A stretch of 64,000 nucleotides of DNA from Thermomonas paludicola (GCF_024498955.1 NZ_CP093311.1:868001-932000), one strand, 5' to 3'. Counted from the first letter of the stretch, positions 16,742 through 26,586 are shown. Program-made: numbers and translations. The notes: generated by a model not told the origin, from the letters alone.

Positions 16742-19213
16742 TCAGAGCTGGCCGCCGAAGTTGAACTGCAGGCGCTCGATCTGGTCGCCATCCTTCTTCC
16801 GGAGCGGCAATGCATAGCTGATCGACAGCGGGCCCATCGGCGAGCGCCACAGCAGGGCGACGCCGGCCGAGGCCCGGAACTCATTGGCGCTGACGTTCTT
16901 CCAGCCGTCAAAGGCATTGCCGAAATCCAGGAACGCGGACACGCGCGCAGAGGGACTGTCGAACAGCTTCGGGAAGATTGCCTCCACCGAACCGGCGACC
17001 AGAACCGACCCGCCCAGCGGCTGGCGATAGCCGTAGGTCGAGGTGTAAGTCGGGCCCAGGGTGTTGTCGATGAAGCCGCGCACCCTGCCGTTGGACGAGA
17101 TGCCGCCGGCGTAGAAGTTCTCGAAGAACGGAAGGCCGCTGGCGGTCACCGTCTTGACGTAGTCGGTGGACGTTGTCTGGCACGGGTTGCTGGGCGGCGG
17201 CGGAGGCGGCGGCAGCGGTGGATTCGGGTTGCTCTGGGTTGGCGGTGTCGGCGGTGTCGGCGCGGTGTAGCAGAGGTTTCGGGTGAAGTCCTTGCCGTAG
17301 GAGTCGCCGTAGCCCAGGTTCACCCCGGTCTTGAGCACCAGCAGCCGGCTGAGCGGCCAATACTTGGCGAAGTCGTATTGCAGCTTGAAGTACTCCACGG
17401 TGGAGCCGGGCAGAGTCATTTCCGCCGTCAGGTTCTGCGTGCTGCCCACCACCGGGGTGAAGTAGTTGTTGCGGGTGTCGCGGCCCCAGCTCAGCTGGGC
17501 GCGCCAAGAATGGAAGGTGCGCTGGCCAATGGCTTTCACGTAATCGACCATCGGCGGCGGGGTCGAGCCTTCAAAGGCGAGGATTTCGTTGGAGTCGATG
17601 CCGACCATCAGCGAAATGGAATCGCTCTCGCTCAGCGGCAGGCCCATGAATACCTGGAACGCGCCGCTGTTGGTGGAGTACTGGGCCACGTTGAAGCTGG
17701 AGTAGTCGAACTCGCGCCACCACAGGTTGTAGCCAAGCGACAGGCCGTCATCGGTGAAGTAGGGGTTCATGTACGAGAAGTCGTAGCGCTTCTGGTACGC
17801 GCTGCGGGTCAGCGCCATCGAGACACGGTTGCCGGTGCCCAGAAAGTTGTTTTCAGAGAGCTGCAGCGACAGGTTGAGGCCGGACAGCTGCGAATAGCCG
17901 ACGCCCGCGGAAATGCTGCCGGAGGTGGTTTCCTTGACCGTGTAGGTGACGTCCACCTGGTCATCGCTGCCGGGTACCGGCGTGTTGTCCACGCTGACTT
18001 CCTCGAAATAACCGAGGCGGTCGAGGCGCACCTTGCTGCGGTCGATGGCAGCCTGCGAATACCAGGTGCCTTCGAACTGGCGCATTTCGCGGCGCAGCAC
18101 CGAGTCGGCGGTGCGCGTATTGCCCTTGAACACGATCCGGCGCACGTTCACGCGCGGCCCCGGTTGCACCTGGAAGTTGATCGCCACGGTGCGCTTGTCG
18201 CGGTCGATGGTCGGGATCGGGTTGACCTTGGCGAAGGCGTAGCCGATGTTGGCCAGGCGCAGGGTGATCGCGTTGGAGGCGAACTCCAGCAGGCTGCGCG
18301 AGAAGGTGGTGCCCGGCCTGATGAAGCTGACGATCGTTTCGATTTCCGGCTTGGGCAGGACGGTGTCGCCGGACACGCTGACCTCGGAGAAGTTGTACAC
18401 CTGTCCTTCGGTCATGCCCGCGGTGAGGAACATGTCCTTCTTGTCGCCGCTGATCGCAACCTGGGTGGAGTCCAGGCTGAAATCCACATAGCCGCGGTCC
18501 ATGTACCAGGAATTGAGCTTTTCGATGTCGCCGGAGAGCTTTTCGCGCGAGTACTGGTCGTCGCGCTTGTACCAGGAGAGCCAGCCGCTGGTGTGCGATT
18601 CCCAGCCTTTGGTGATGTCCTCTTCCGGGAAGCTGTCATTGCCAATCAGGTTGATGTGGCGGATCCGCGCGGCCTTGCCTTCCTTGATGGTGATGGTCAG
18701 GTTGACCCGGTTGCGGTCCAGCCGCTCCACGCTGGGCGAGATCTGCACGCTGTACTTGCCGCGGTTGTTGTACTGGCGGGTCAGTTCCTGGGTGACGCGG
18801 TCCAGGTTGAGCGGGTTGAAGGTTTCGCCCTCGGCCAGGCCGATGTCCTTCAGGCCCTTGGTCAGGTCTTCGGTCTTGAGGTCCTTGTTGCCCGCCAGCG
18901 TCAGCTTGTTGATGGCCGGCCGCTCGGTCACGCTGATGACCAGGATCCCGCCCTGATGATCCAGCCGCACGTCCTCGAAGAAGCCCGTCTTGTACAGGGC
19001 GCGCACGGCCTCGGCCGCCTTGCCCTGGTCGAGGGTGTCGCCGCGCTCCACCGGCAGGTAAGTGAGCACGGTGCCGGCGCCGATGCGCTGCAGGCCGTCG
19101 ATGCGGATGTCGCTGACCGTGAACGGCGTCAGTGCCGTCTGCGCCCAGACCGGCAGCGAAAGCGCCGACAGCAGGGCAAGGGTGAGCAGACGGCGGGGCA
19201 TGGGTCGGGTCAT
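16742..19213 (-). CDS. bamA: Outer-membrane protein assembly factor BamA with a proline-rich surface-loop insert
   Basis: An 823-residue Omp85 protein, the core of the BAM complex that folds beta-barrels into the outer membrane. A signal peptide (about 1-25, ending VWAQ) precedes five POTRA domains (to about 420) and a 16-strand barrel with the conserved NGRVRGF motif and a final aromatic-containing strand (LQFNFGGQL). The ATG at 19213 has AGGA seven bases upstream. Unusual: the loop between the GYGDSYG strand and the FFENFYAGG strand carries an insert with repeated TPP, a run of seven prolines, and cysteines at 648 and 678 flanking it. By alignment with E. coli BamA this loop faces the cell exterior. 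Confidence 0.96.
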   Translation of the reverse strand: MTRPMPRRLLTLALLSALSLPVWAQTALTPFTVSDIRIDGLQRIGAGTVLTYLPVERGDTLDQGKAAEAVRALYKTGFFEDVRLDHQGGILVISVTERPAINKLTLAGNKDLKTEDLTKGLKDIGLAEGETFNPLNLDRVTQELTRQYNNRGKYSVQISPSVERLDRNRVNLTITIKEGKAARIRHINLIGNDSFPEEDITKGWESHTSGWLSWYKRDDQYSREKLSGDIEKLNSWYMDRGYVDFSLDSTQVAISGDKKDMFLTAGMTEGQVYNFSEVSVSGDTVLPKPEIETIVSFIRPGTTFSRSLLEFASNAITLRLANIGYAFAKVNPIPTIDRDKRTVAINFQVQPGPRVNVRRIVFKGNTRTADSVLRREMRQFEGTWYSQAAIDRSKVRLDRLGYFEEVSVDNTPVPGSDDQVDVTYTVKETTSGSISAGVGYSQLSGLNLSLQLSENNFLGTGNRVSMALTRSAYQKRYDFSYMNPYFTDDGLSLGYNLWWREFDYSSFNVAQYSTNSGAFQVFMGLPLSESDSISLMVGIDSNEILAFEGSTPPPMVDYVKAIGQRTFHSWRAQLSWGRDTRNNYFTPVVGSTQNLTAEMTLPGSTVEYFKLQYDFAKYWPLSRLLVLKTGVNLGYGDSYGKDFTRNLCYTAPTPPTPPTQSNPNPPLPPPPPPPSNPCQTTSTDYVKTVTASGLPFFENFYAGGISSNGRVRGFIDNTLGPTYTSTYGYRQPLGGSVLVAGSVEAIFPKLFDSPSARVSAFLDFGNAFDGWKNVSANEFRASAGVALLWRSPMGPLSISYALPLRKKDGDQIERLQFNFGGQL
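17180..17272 (-). other. Cys-flanked polyproline insert in BamA
   Basis: Codons for residues 648-678 encode Cys, then Thr-Pro-Pro repeats, an Asn-Pro stretch, seven consecutive prolines, and a second Cys. Within the proline codons the DNA is a GGC/GGA-type low-complexity tract (read on the plus strand), prone to replication slippage. No insert of this kind is present in the E. coli protein at that point, from memory. Confidence 0.8.
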
Positions 19214-19307
19214 TCGGAACATCCTGTTGATCGGAACTGCCTGTTCGGGGCGCCCTGTTGCGGTGGGGTCGTGGCGCGGGAGCGCCAGTCGATGGAAGCG
19301 TGGTGCG

Positions 19308-20666
19308 TCACGACACCAGATGCAGGATGTCGTTGTAAAAGGCCAATCCCATCAATCCGGCGATCATCGCCAGACCAAGATATTGACCCACGGCCAGAGC
19401 CCGCTCGCCCAGTGGGCGGCGGATGACCAGCTCGATAAGGTAATACAGCAGGTGACCCCCGTCCAAGACCGGGATCGGCAACAGGTTGATCAAAGCCAGA
19501 CTGACCGACAGCAGGGCCAGGAAGTTCAGGAACCACGCCGGGCCGCGCGCGGCGAAGTCGTTGGCGGCGCGAGCGATGGTAATCGGGCCCGATACCGTGT
19601 TCTGCACCGACACCTTGCCGCGCAGGGCACGCCCCACCATGTCCACGATCTGCCGGGCCTGATAGCCGGTTTCGCGGGCTGCTGCCGGAATCGCGGCCAG
19701 CGGGCCGCGTCGCAGCACCGCATCGTGCGGCGGATCGCCGGCCGGGGCATTGGTGATGCCCAAAATCCACTGAGGCTTGCCGTCGTTGCCGCGTATGCGC
19801 TGCGGCTGCAGTTCCAGCGCCAGCCGCTCGCCATCGCGCTCCACTTCCACCATGCCGGGGACGCCGCGATCGCCCAACTGCACCACCAGCGGGGCGATAT
19901 CCTCGAAGCTTGCCACCGGGCTGGCGTCGATGGCGGTGATGCGGTCGCCTTCGGCAAGCTTGCCCCAGGCAGGGCTGCCTTCGCGCACGCTGCCGACCAG
20001 GGCCGGCACCAGCAGGTGGCGCGGCAGCAAGCCGATGGCGGCCAGCGCGCGGAGTTCATCCAGGCTGGCGGGCAGGCGTTGCAGCGGCAGGATGCGCCGG
20101 AGCGTGGCGCCGTCCTGACGGCGGATCTCAAGCGCCACCGGCTGGCGGTCCAGCGCGGCCACGTTGAGGGCCATGGCCAGTTCGCTCCAGGTGGGCGTGG
20201 CGCGCTCGCCCACCGCCAACACGCGGTCGCCCGGATGCAGCCCGGCTTGTGCGGCAAGCGCGGTGGCACTGCCGACCACCGGCGCGAAGTCGGGACGACC
20301 GATGACCAGCATCGCCCACAGCAGGCCGAATGCCAGCAGCAGGTTCGCCAGCGGGCCGGCCGCCACGATGGCCATGCGCTGCAGCACGGGCTTGCGGTTG
20401 AACGCAAGGTGAAGCTGCTGCGCGGGCACCTCGTCTTCGCGTTCGTCCAGCATGCGCACGTAGCCGCCCAGCGGGATGGCGGCGACCACGTACTCGGTGC
20501 CGTCCTTGCCCAGCCAGGACCACAGCGGCTTGCCGAAGCCGATCGAGAACCGCAGCACCCTCACGCCGCAGCGGCGCGCGACCCAGAAATGGCCGAATTC
20601 GTGGAAGGTGACCAGGGCCCCCAGCGCGACCAGCAGCCACCACAGCGAGCCGAAGAAGGTGCTCAT
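19308..20666 (-). CDS. rseP: Site-2 protease RseP
   Basis: A 452-residue intramembrane zinc metalloprotease that cuts anti-sigma factors such as RseA within the membrane during envelope stress. It has HEFGH at residues 22-26 in the first transmembrane helix, two periplasmic PDZ domains (about 125-290) and the [11 protein letters not shown] motif in a later helix, which supplies the third zinc ligand. The ATG overlaps the dxr stop by four bases. Its place next to bamA fits the link between barrel misfolding and the envelope stress response. Confidence 0.95.
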   Translation of the reverse strand: MSTFFGSLWWLLVALGALVTFHEFGHFWVARRCGVRVLRFSIGFGKPLWSWLGKDGTEYVVAAIPLGGYVRMLDEREDEVPAQQLHLAFNRKPVLQRMAIVAAGPLANLLLAFGLLWAMLVIGRPDFAPVVGSATALAAQAGLHPGDRVLAVGERATPTWSELAMALNVAALDRQPVALEIRRQDGATLRRILPLQRLPASLDELRALAAIGLLPRHLLVPALVGSVREGSPAWGKLAEGDRITAIDASPVASFEDIAPLVVQLGDRGVPGMVEVERDGERLALELQPQRIRGNDGKPQWILGITNAPAGDPPHDAVLRRGPLAAIPAAARETGYQARQIVDMVGRALRGKVSVQNTVSGPITIARAANDFAARGPAWFLNFLALLSVSLALINLLPIPVLDGGHLLYYLIELVIRRPLGERALAVGQYLGLAMIAGLMGLAFYNDILHLVS

Positions 20667-21832
20667 GCCGGCGTGGCCAGGGTCGCGATGTGCCGGCGCG
20701 CGGCAGCGCGGGCGAAGGCGTCGGCCGCCAGCAGGTGGTCGAGCGTGTCAGCGGGCTGCGCGGGCATGGCGTCGAGCGTGGCGGCAACGGTGTCGGGGAT
20801 GCTCAGAAAAGCGATGCGGCCCTGAAGGAATGCTGAAACGGCTTCCTCGTTGGCGGCGTTGAGAACCGCAGGAGCCGTGCCGCCCGCCGCCAGCGCGGAG
20901 AATGCCAGCCGCAGGCAAGGAAATGCATCGACGTCCGGCGCCTCGAATTCCAGCGTGCCACCTTGCGCCAGCAAGTCCAGGGCGGGGACGCCGGAGGCGA
21001 TCCGCTGCGGCCAGCCCAGTCCCACCGCCAGCGCGGTGCGCATGTCCGGCATGCCCAGCTGCGCCAGCGTGCTGCCGTCGGCGAAATCCACCAGCGAATG
21101 CACCAGCGATTGCGGATGGACCAGCACGCGAATGTGCTCGCTTGGCACGCCAAACAAATGGTGTGCCTCGATCACTTCCAGCCCCTTGTTCATCAGGCTG
21201 GCCGAATCGACGGAAATCTTCGGCCCCATCGACCACTTCGGGTGCGCCACCGCCTGTGCGGGGGTGACCGTCGCCAGCGCGTCGCGCGACCAGCCGCGAA
21301 ACGGCCCGCCGGAAGCGGTCAGGGTGATCCGTGTCGGGCGGCTGCCGTCGGCCAGACACTGGAAGATGGCGTTGTGCTCGCTGTCGATCGGCACGATGGT
21401 GGCGCCATGCGCCTGCGCTTCGCGCATCAGCAGCTCGCCGGCGAGAACCAGCGACTCCTTGTTGGCCAGCAGCAAGCGCTTGCCGGCACGGGCTGCCGCA
21501 AGCGTGGAGGACAGGCCCGCGGCACCGACGATGGCAGCGACCACGGTCTGGCAGGCATCGCTGCCGACGAGGTCGTCCAGCGCGTCGCTGCCGGCATGTG
21601 CGCAGGTGGCGAGCCCGGCGTCGCGCAAGCCGTCGCGCAGTCGCGGGTAGCGCACCGCATCGGCGATCACGGCATGGTCGGGCCGATGCATGCGGCAGAG
21701 CGCCAGCAGGGCCTCCACCTTGCTGCCGGCCGCAAGCACGCTGGCGCGCATGCTGTGCGGATGGCGGGCGATCACGTCCAGCGCCGATGCGCCGATCGAC
21801 CCGGTGGCTCCGAGAACCGCGACCCGTTGCAT
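20663..21832 (-). CDS. dxr: 1-deoxy-D-xylulose 5-phosphate reductoisomerase
   Basis: A 389-residue NADPH-dependent enzyme of the MEP isoprenoid pathway. It has the dinucleotide-binding GATGSIG at residues 8-14, the LLANKESLV motif and the metal-binding [11 protein letters not shown] segment, followed by the [25 protein letters not shown] block. It starts two bases upstream of the region covered by the cdsA stop and overlaps rseP. Together with uppS and ispA it links isoprenoid supply to envelope synthesis. Confidence 0.97.
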   Translation of the reverse strand: MQRVAVLGATGSIGASALDVIARHPHSMRASVLAAGSKVEALLALCRMHRPDHAVIADAVRYPRLRDGLRDAGLATCAHAGSDALDDLVGSDACQTVVAAIVGAAGLSSTLAAARAGKRLLLANKESLVLAGELLMREAQAHGATIVPIDSEHNAIFQCLADGSRPTRITLTASGGPFRGWSRDALATVTPAQAVAHPKWSMGPKISVDSASLMNKGLEVIEAHHLFGVPSEHIRVLVHPQSLVHSLVDFADGSTLAQLGMPDMRTALAVGLGWPQRIASGVPALDLLAQGGTLEFEAPDVDAFPCLRLAFSALAAGGTAPAVLNAANEEAVSAFLQGRIAFLSIPDTVAATLDAMPAQPADTLDHLLAADAFARAAARRHIATLATPA

Positions 21833-21834
21833 GG

Positions 21835-22686
21835 TCAGAAGCCCAGCCAGATCTTGCCGAGGGCGAACACCGGCAGCGCCGCCAGCACGCTGTCGATACG
21901 GTCCAGCACGCCGCCGTGGCCGGGGATCAGGGTGCCCGAGTCTTTCACCCCCGCATGCCGTTTGAGCAGGCTTTCGAACAGGTCGCCGGCCACCGAAAAC
22001 AGCACGGTCAGCGCTGCCACCAGGGCAATGGCGGGAAGCTGCGCGGTGCCGGCACCGATCAGCAGCGCGCCGATCATCGCCACCAGCATCGCCAGCGCCA
22101 CGCCACCGGCAACGCCTTCCAGGGTCTTGTTGGGACTGATGCGCGCGGCCAGCTTGCGCCCGCCGAACCACTGCCCGCCGAAGCGGCGTCCGCAGAAATA
22201 CGCGCCGCTGTCAGCGGCCCAGACCAGCAATAGCGCCAGCAGCAGCCAGCGATGGCCGTGCGGCTGGCCGGCGTGGATCACCGCCAGCGCGCACCATGCG
22301 GGCACCACCGCCAGCGTGCCGGCGGCCAGTTTGAACATGCGCGCATTGCCATCGTGGCGGGCGGCGAAGTCAAAGTGGCGCAGCCACAGCAGCGCCAGCA
22401 GCCACCACACCACGCCAAACACGATGACCAGCTGGAACAGCGGCAGCGACTCGGGGTGGGACGACTTCGAGCCCCACACCAGCGCCACCATCAGTGCCAG
22501 GTTGCAGGCCAGCAGGATGCTGCGGGCAAGCGTGTCTTCGACATCGGCAAGACGAAACCATTCCCACAGCGCAAGCAGGAACGCGACGGCGCTGAGCAGC
22601 ATCAGCCAGCCGGTGGGCAGCAACAGGGCCGCGCCGATGACGGCCGGGGCCATGACCAGTGCGGCCAGGATGCGGGTCTTGGTCAT
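21835..22686 (-). CDS. cdsA: Phosphatidate cytidylyltransferase
   Basis: A 283-residue multi-pass membrane enzyme (about eight helices) that makes CDP-diacylglycerol from phosphatidate and CTP, the branch point of phospholipid synthesis. The C-terminal signature around [20 protein letters not shown] and [10 protein letters not shown] is clear, with the metal-binding [11 protein letters not shown] at the end. The start overlaps the uppS stop by four bases. Confidence 0.96.
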   Translation of the reverse strand: MTKTRILAALVMAPAVIGAALLLPTGWLMLLSAVAFLLALWEWFRLADVEDTLARSILLACNLALMVALVWGSKSSHPESLPLFQLVIVFGVVWWLLALLWLRHFDFAARHDGNARMFKLAAGTLAVVPAWCALAVIHAGQPHGHRWLLLALLLVWAADSGAYFCGRRFGGQWFGGRKLAARISPNKTLEGVAGGVALAMLVAMIGALLIGAGTAQLPAIALVAALTVLFSVAGDLFESLLKRHAGVKDSGTLIPGHGGVLDRIDSVLAALPVFALGKIWLGF

Positions 22687-23522
22687 GGGGTTTTTCCAAT
22701 GGGGGAGCCCTTGATCTGGGCACTGGTCAGGCCGAAGCGGCGTTCGCGGGTAGCGTAATCGTCCAGCGCGGCTTGCAGGAGCGTGGCGTCCACGTCGGGC
22801 CACAGGGCATCGGTGAACCACAGTTCGGTGTAGGCCATCTGCCAGAGCAGGAAGTTGCTGATCCGCAGCTCGCCGCCGGTGCGGATGAACAGATCCGGCG
22901 CGGGCTGGTCGGCCAGCGCCATGCGTGCCGACAGCGTGTCTTCGTCGATCTGCGCGGCGGTCAGGCGGCCGGCGGCGACGTCCTCGGCCAGCGCGCGCGC
23001 GGCCTGGGCAATGTCCTGGCGCCCGCCGTAGCTGGCGGCAATGTTCAGGTACAGCCGGGTGTTGCGGGCGGTCAGGGTTTCGGCAGCCTGCATCCGCGCC
23101 TGGATCGAGGCATCGAAGCGGCCGCGTTCGCCGATGAAGCGCAGCTGCGCGCCGAGCCGGTGCAATTCCTCCACTTCGCGTTCCAGCGCGCCCAGGAACA
23201 GCTTCATCAGGCCACCCACTTCCTCGGCCGGGCGGCTCCAGTTTTCGCTGGAAAACGCGAACAGGGTCAGCGCCCCGATGCCGCGCTGCAGGCAGAACTC
23301 CACGCAGCGCTTGACCGCCCGGGCGCCGGCGCGATGGCCGATGATGCGCGGGCGGTGGCGCTGCTGTGCCCAGCGGCCATTGCCATCCATGATGATGGCC
23401 AGGTGATGGGGGACGGGCGGTGCCGTCATTGGCTGGCAGTCGGGCGCGCCACCGGGTCGGGGGGCGGGCACCTGGATCACCGGCGCAAGCCCGGCGGGAG
23501 GATTGGTCGGCCGCTCATGCAT
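22683..23522 (-). CDS. uppS: Undecaprenyl diphosphate synthase (cis-prenyltransferase)
   Basis: A 279-residue enzyme (from the ATG at 23522) that builds the C55 lipid carrier for peptidoglycan and polysaccharides from farnesyl diphosphate. The catalytic Asp46 is in the MDGNGRWA motif; FAFSSENW and RTGGELRISNFLLWQ are the other signatures. The N-terminus before MDGNG is about 40 residues and proline-rich, longer than in E. coli (253 total). An internal ATG at 23429 would give 248 residues but no ribosome-binding site is evident at either start. A GTG immediately precedes the chosen ATG. Confidence 0.93.
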   Translation of the reverse strand: MHERPTNPPAGLAPVIQVPAPRPGGAPDCQPMTAPPVPHHLAIIMDGNGRWAQQRHRPRIIGHRAGARAVKRCVEFCLQRGIGALTLFAFSSENWSRPAEEVGGLMKLFLGALEREVEELHRLGAQLRFIGERGRFDASIQARMQAAETLTARNTRLYLNIAASYGGRQDIAQAARALAEDVAAGRLTAAQIDEDTLSARMALADQPAPDLFIRTGGELRISNFLLWQMAYTELWFTDALWPDVDATLLQAALDDYATRERRFGLTSAQIKGSPIGKTP

Positions 23523-23532
23523 CACGGGCTTT

Positions 23533-24090
23533 TCAGACCGACATCAGCTCGACTTCCTTGGTCTTGATGACGTCGTCGACGTCCTTGATCGCCTGGTCGG
23601 TGAGCTTCTGGATCTCGGCTTCGGTGCGGGCGCTTTCGTCCTCGGTGATCTGCTTGTCCTTCAGCAGTTCCTTGACCTGATGGTTGGCGTCGCGGCGAAC
23701 ATTGCGCACGGCCACCTTGGCATCCTCACCCTCGCCATGCACGACCTTGGTGAGATCCCTGCGGCGTTCCTCGGTCAGTGCCGGGATGTTGAGGCGGATG
23801 GTGGTGCCGGCGGTATTCGGGGTCAGGCCCAGGTCGGAGGCCAGCAGCGCCTTTTCCACCGCGCCAACGATCTGCTTTTCCCAGGGCGTGATGAGGATGG
23901 AGCGGGCATCGGCAATCGCCACGCTGGCGACCTGCGACAGCGGCACGTCGGACCCGTAATAGTTGACCCGGATGCTGTCCACCAGCCCGGCGTTGGCGCG
24001 GCCGGTGCGGATCTTGACCAGGTTGTGGCGCAACGCATCGATGCACTTGGCCATGCGGGCCTGGGCGTCTTTCTTGATGTCATTCGGCAT
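23533..24090 (-). CDS. frr: Ribosome recycling factor
   Basis: A 185-residue RRF that, with EF-G, splits the post-termination ribosome. The full length matches the family, including the three-helix-bundle termini (KIRTGRANAGLVD, and VRNVRRDANHQVKEL) and the beta domain between. It follows pyrH and precedes uppS in the standard order. A clear -10 element lies just upstream, so it probably has its own promoter. Confidence 0.97.
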   Translation of the reverse strand: MPNDIKKDAQARMAKCIDALRHNLVKIRTGRANAGLVDSIRVNYYGSDVPLSQVASVAIADARSILITPWEKQIVGAVEKALLASDLGLTPNTAGTTIRLNIPALTEERRRDLTKVVHGEGEDAKVAVRNVRRDANHQVKELLKDKQITEDESARTEAEIQKLTDQAIKDVDDVIKTKEVELMSV

Positions 24091-24123
24091 GGCGGTGCTC
24101 CGGAGGCATTCTGCAAACCCGCG

Positions 24124-24129
24124 ATTATA
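24124..24129 (-). promoter_or_regulatory. -10 element upstream of frr
   Basis: TATAAT on the minus strand, 34 bases before the frr start, gives a short untranslated leader. No good -35 is visible at 16-18 bp, so the promoter may be weak or activator-dependent. Confidence 0.5.
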
Positions 24130-24156
24130 AGCGGCCCGGACGTCGGCGGTGGGAAT

Positions 24157-24879
24157 TCAGGTGGATGCGTGAACCAGGGTGCCGATCTGTTCGCCGCGCA
24201 GGATGCGCAGCAGCACGCCGGGTTCGGCCATGTCGAAGATGCGCAGCGGCAGGCGGGCGTCGCGGCACAGGGCGAAGGCGGCGGTGTCCATCACCTGCAG
24301 GTTGCGGGAGATGACCTCGTCGTAGGTCAGGGTGTCCAGCCTGATCGCATCGGCGTGTTTCTTGGGGTCCTTGTCGTACACCCCGTCCACTTTGGTGGCC
24401 TTCAGCAGCAGGTCGGCACCGATTTCGATCGCGCGCAGCGCGGCGCCGGAATCGGTGGTGAAGAACGGGTTGCCGGTACCGGCGGCGAAAATGACCAGGC
24501 GGCCTTTTTCCAGGTGGCGAATGGCGCGCCGGCGGATGTAGTCCTCGCACACGTCATTGACCTTCAGCGCGCTCATGACCCGCGCCTTGCCGCCCAACTT
24601 TTCCAGTGCGTCCTGCATGGCCAGTGCGTTGATCACCGTCGCCAGCATGCCCATGTGGTCGCCGGTGACCCGGTCCATGCCGTTGGCAGCCAGCCCGGCG
24701 CCGCGGAAAATGTTGCCGCCACCGATCACCAGCGCGATTTGGATGCCGGCTTCGCTGGCCTCGATGACTTCCTTGGCGAGGCGGATGAGCACCTTCGGAT
24801 CGATGCCGTAATCCTCATCGCCCATCAGCGCCTCGCCGGAGAGTTTCAACAGGACGCGGCGATAGGCGAGTGGTGACAT
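24157..24879 (-). CDS. pyrH: UMP kinase
   Basis: A 240-residue bacterial UMP kinase of the amino-acid kinase fold, making UDP from UMP and ATP. The N-terminal [11 protein letters not shown], the GGGNIFRG nucleotide loop and the later [10 protein letters not shown] segment are diagnostic. It is followed by frr, as in E. coli; upstream, instead of tsf, it meets an HDOD-GGDEF gene. Confidence 0.97.
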   Translation of the reverse strand: MSPLAYRRVLLKLSGEALMGDEDYGIDPKVLIRLAKEVIEASEAGIQIALVIGGGNIFRGAGLAANGMDRVTGDHMGMLATVINALAMQDALEKLGGKARVMSALKVNDVCEDYIRRRAIRHLEKGRLVIFAAGTGNPFFTTDSGAALRAIEIGADLLLKATKVDGVYDKDPKKHADAIRLDTLTYDEVISRNLQVMDTAAFALCRDARLPLRIFDMAEPGVLLRILRGEQIGTLVHAST

Positions 24880-24909
24880 GGCGGTTCCGGGCGTTGGGGA
24901 AACCCGCTG

Positions 24910-24915
24910 ATTCTA
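24910..24915 (-). promoter_or_regulatory. Candidate -10 of a pyrH promoter
   Basis: TAGAAT on the minus strand lies 30 bases upstream of the pyrH start codon, within GCTAGAATC. A recognisable -35 is absent. A promoter here would make sense because the GGDEF gene separates pyrH from tsf. Confidence 0.4.
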
Positions 24916-24934
24916 GCGGAAAGCGCCCGTGCGC

Positions 24935-24964
24935 GGCCGCAGGCTGGCCGCAGGCTGGCCGCAG
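24935..24964. repeat. Short tandem repeat upstream of pyrH
   Basis: The 11-mer GGCCGCAGGCT is repeated 2.7 times head to tail between the end of the HDOD-GGDEF gene and the pyrH promoter region. No function is evident; it may be a slippage product. Confidence 0.7.
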
Positions 24965-24978
24965 CGGGCGCGGCGCGG

Positions 24979-26469
24979 TCATGGCTGGTGCTGGTGGACC
25001 CGGTTGCGGCCCTGCCGCTTGGCGGCATACAGGAGGTCGTCGGCGGCCTTCAGCAGGTCATGCGCGCTGTCGAAGCTGCCGGCGGCGCCATTGTGGGTGG
25101 CCATCCCGGCAGAGAACGTGACGTGTACCGGCTGGGCTTCCACCACCGCCATCGGCAGTTGCGCGACGTCCTCCAGCAGGCGTTGCAGCACCAGTGCCGA
25201 GGCGTCCTCATCGGAGTAATTGAGCACCAGCAGGAATTCCTCCCCGCCATAGCGCGCGATCAGGTCGCTGCTGCGCAGGGTGCGTTGCACGCTTTGCGCG
25301 AACTGGCGCAACACCTGGTCACCGACCAGGTGCCCATAACGATCGTTGACCTGCTTGAAGTCATCCAGGTCGATCAGCGCGATCGTCAGCGGATGCGTCT
25401 GGCCGGCGCTGCGGAAGTCCCGCTCCAGCGCCTCTTCCATGTGCAACCGGTTGAAGACCCCGGTCAAGGGGTCACGGCGGGATTGCTCGGTCAGCTGGCG
25501 CATGCGTTCTTCGATCGCATGCGTATCGTTGCGTGATTGCGCCATTTCCTGGATCTGCCGCAAATTGCGCAGGATCAGGACTTCGCGCGCCTGGTCGGTG
25601 ATTCCCTGCAAATGGGAGGGATGCTCGATCCTGACCTCATAGGCGGCGCTGATTTCCGGCAGCGCCGCGGCGATTTCCGCCAGCACGTCGTCGAGCGTAT
25701 CGGTGTCGCTACCGATGCAATCGGTGAGTCTGGACTGCGCACGTTCGCGCAGCGCCTCGGCGGTGCTGGCCGGCTCCATCCACAAATCGGCAATCGCACT
25801 GGCCGCCTGCACGCAGCATTGGAAGCCATCGTCGGCTTGCACATCCGATTCGCTGTTGGCGATGGCATCGGTCAGGTAGTCGGGGAGACCCCAGCGCTGC
25901 GCCAGCCACGCGCCGATCTCGGCGTGGTCGGCATCGTAGGCCGCGCATTCCATTGCCAGCAGAGAGTCGTGATCCCGGGCCTTGGCGCAAATCGCGGCAT
26001 AGCCCTCCGAGAGCGCTTGCAGCAGCGCCAGCCGGCCAATGTCCTGCAGCAGGCCCGCCAGCATCAGCATTTCCGGGCGGCCCACGCCTGCGCGTTGGCC
26101 CAGCACGCGGGCGGCCAGTGCAGCCAGCACGCTGTGTTTCCAGATGTGTTCCTGCAATTCCGCGGTGCCGTTGCGCCCGCGCAGGCCATGCATCAGCGAA
26201 AAGCCCAAGGCCAGGCTGAGCGCGGCGTTGAGGCCAAGCATGCCCATCGCCTGCGACAGTGTTCCCACCCGGCGGCGGGCTGCATACAGCGGCGAATTGG
26301 CGATTCTCAGCAGGCGCGCGCTCAGCGCCGGGTCGGTGCTGATGGCCTCGGCGACTTCGGCCAAGGTCGTATTCGGATCCTGGGCCAGCGCAATGATCTG
26401 CAGGGCAACCCCGGGCGGTGACGGCAGGTTACGGCAGTGCAGCAGGGTGGTTTCGAGTTCCTTTCGCAT
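24979..26469 (-). CDS. HDOD domain-containing diguanylate cyclase
   Basis: A 496-residue cytosolic signalling protein. An HDOD domain (about 10-210) is followed by a linker with a helical stretch (about 290-330) and a GGDEF domain with GGEEF at 408-412. That motif is intact, and RxxD (Arg399-Asp402) sits five residues before it, the usual product-inhibition I-site, so it should make cyclic di-GMP and be feedback-inhibited. The ATG at 26469 is preferred because AGGTG lies six bases upstream; the open frame extends further, but only to a TTG inside the tsf terminator. Sitting between tsf and pyrH, it interrupts an otherwise standard gene order. Confidence 0.9.
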   Translation of the reverse strand: MRKELETTLLHCRNLPSPPGVALQIIALAQDPNTTLAEVAEAISTDPALSARLLRIANSPLYAARRRVGTLSQAMGMLGLNAALSLALGFSLMHGLRGRNGTAELQEHIWKHSVLAALAARVLGQRAGVGRPEMLMLAGLLQDIGRLALLQALSEGYAAICAKARDHDSLLAMECAAYDADHAEIGAWLAQRWGLPDYLTDAIANSESDVQADDGFQCCVQAASAIADLWMEPASTAEALRERAQSRLTDCIGSDTDTLDDVLAEIAAALPEISAAYEVRIEHPSHLQGITDQAREVLILRNLRQIQEMAQSRNDTHAIEERMRQLTEQSRRDPLTGVFNRLHMEEALERDFRSAGQTHPLTIALIDLDDFKQVNDRYGHLVGDQVLRQFAQSVQRTLRSSDLIARYGGEEFLLVLNYSDEDASALVLQRLLEDVAQLPMAVVEAQPVHVTFSAGMATHNGAAGSFDSAHDLLKAADDLLYAAKRQGRNRVHQHQP

Positions 26470-26539
26470 CAAGCGCACCTGACGATCCTGAGCCCCCAGT
26501 ATGGGTATTAACGCGAAGGATGGTAAAGGAGTGGACAAA

Positions 26540-26564
26540 AAAACCCGCCTTGCGGCGGGTTTTT
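26540..26564 (-). terminator. Intrinsic terminator after tsf
   Basis: On the minus strand the stem CCCGCC/GGCGGG with a GCAA tetraloop, extended by A-T pairs, is followed by a run of seven T's. It lies 22 bases past the tsf stop. It ends the rpsB-tsf unit and separates it from the HDOD-GGDEF gene. Confidence 0.93.
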
Positions 26565-26586
26565 GTGATCGAGGGCAAAGGCAGGA

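Noticed and set aside
16595..19426. 943-codon open frame opposite bamA
   Set aside because: Antisense shadow with no recognisable domain; BamA motifs on the minus strand are complete.
24935..24964. CRISPR-like or regulatory tandem array upstream of pyrH
   Set aside because: Fewer than three copies of an 11-mer with no spacers; a simple slippage repeat is enough.
26470..26538. Longer start for the HDOD-GGDEF protein (TTG at 26538)
   Set aside because: The start would lie at the edge of the tsf terminator and has no ribosome-binding site; the ATG at 26469 has AGGTG at a good distance.
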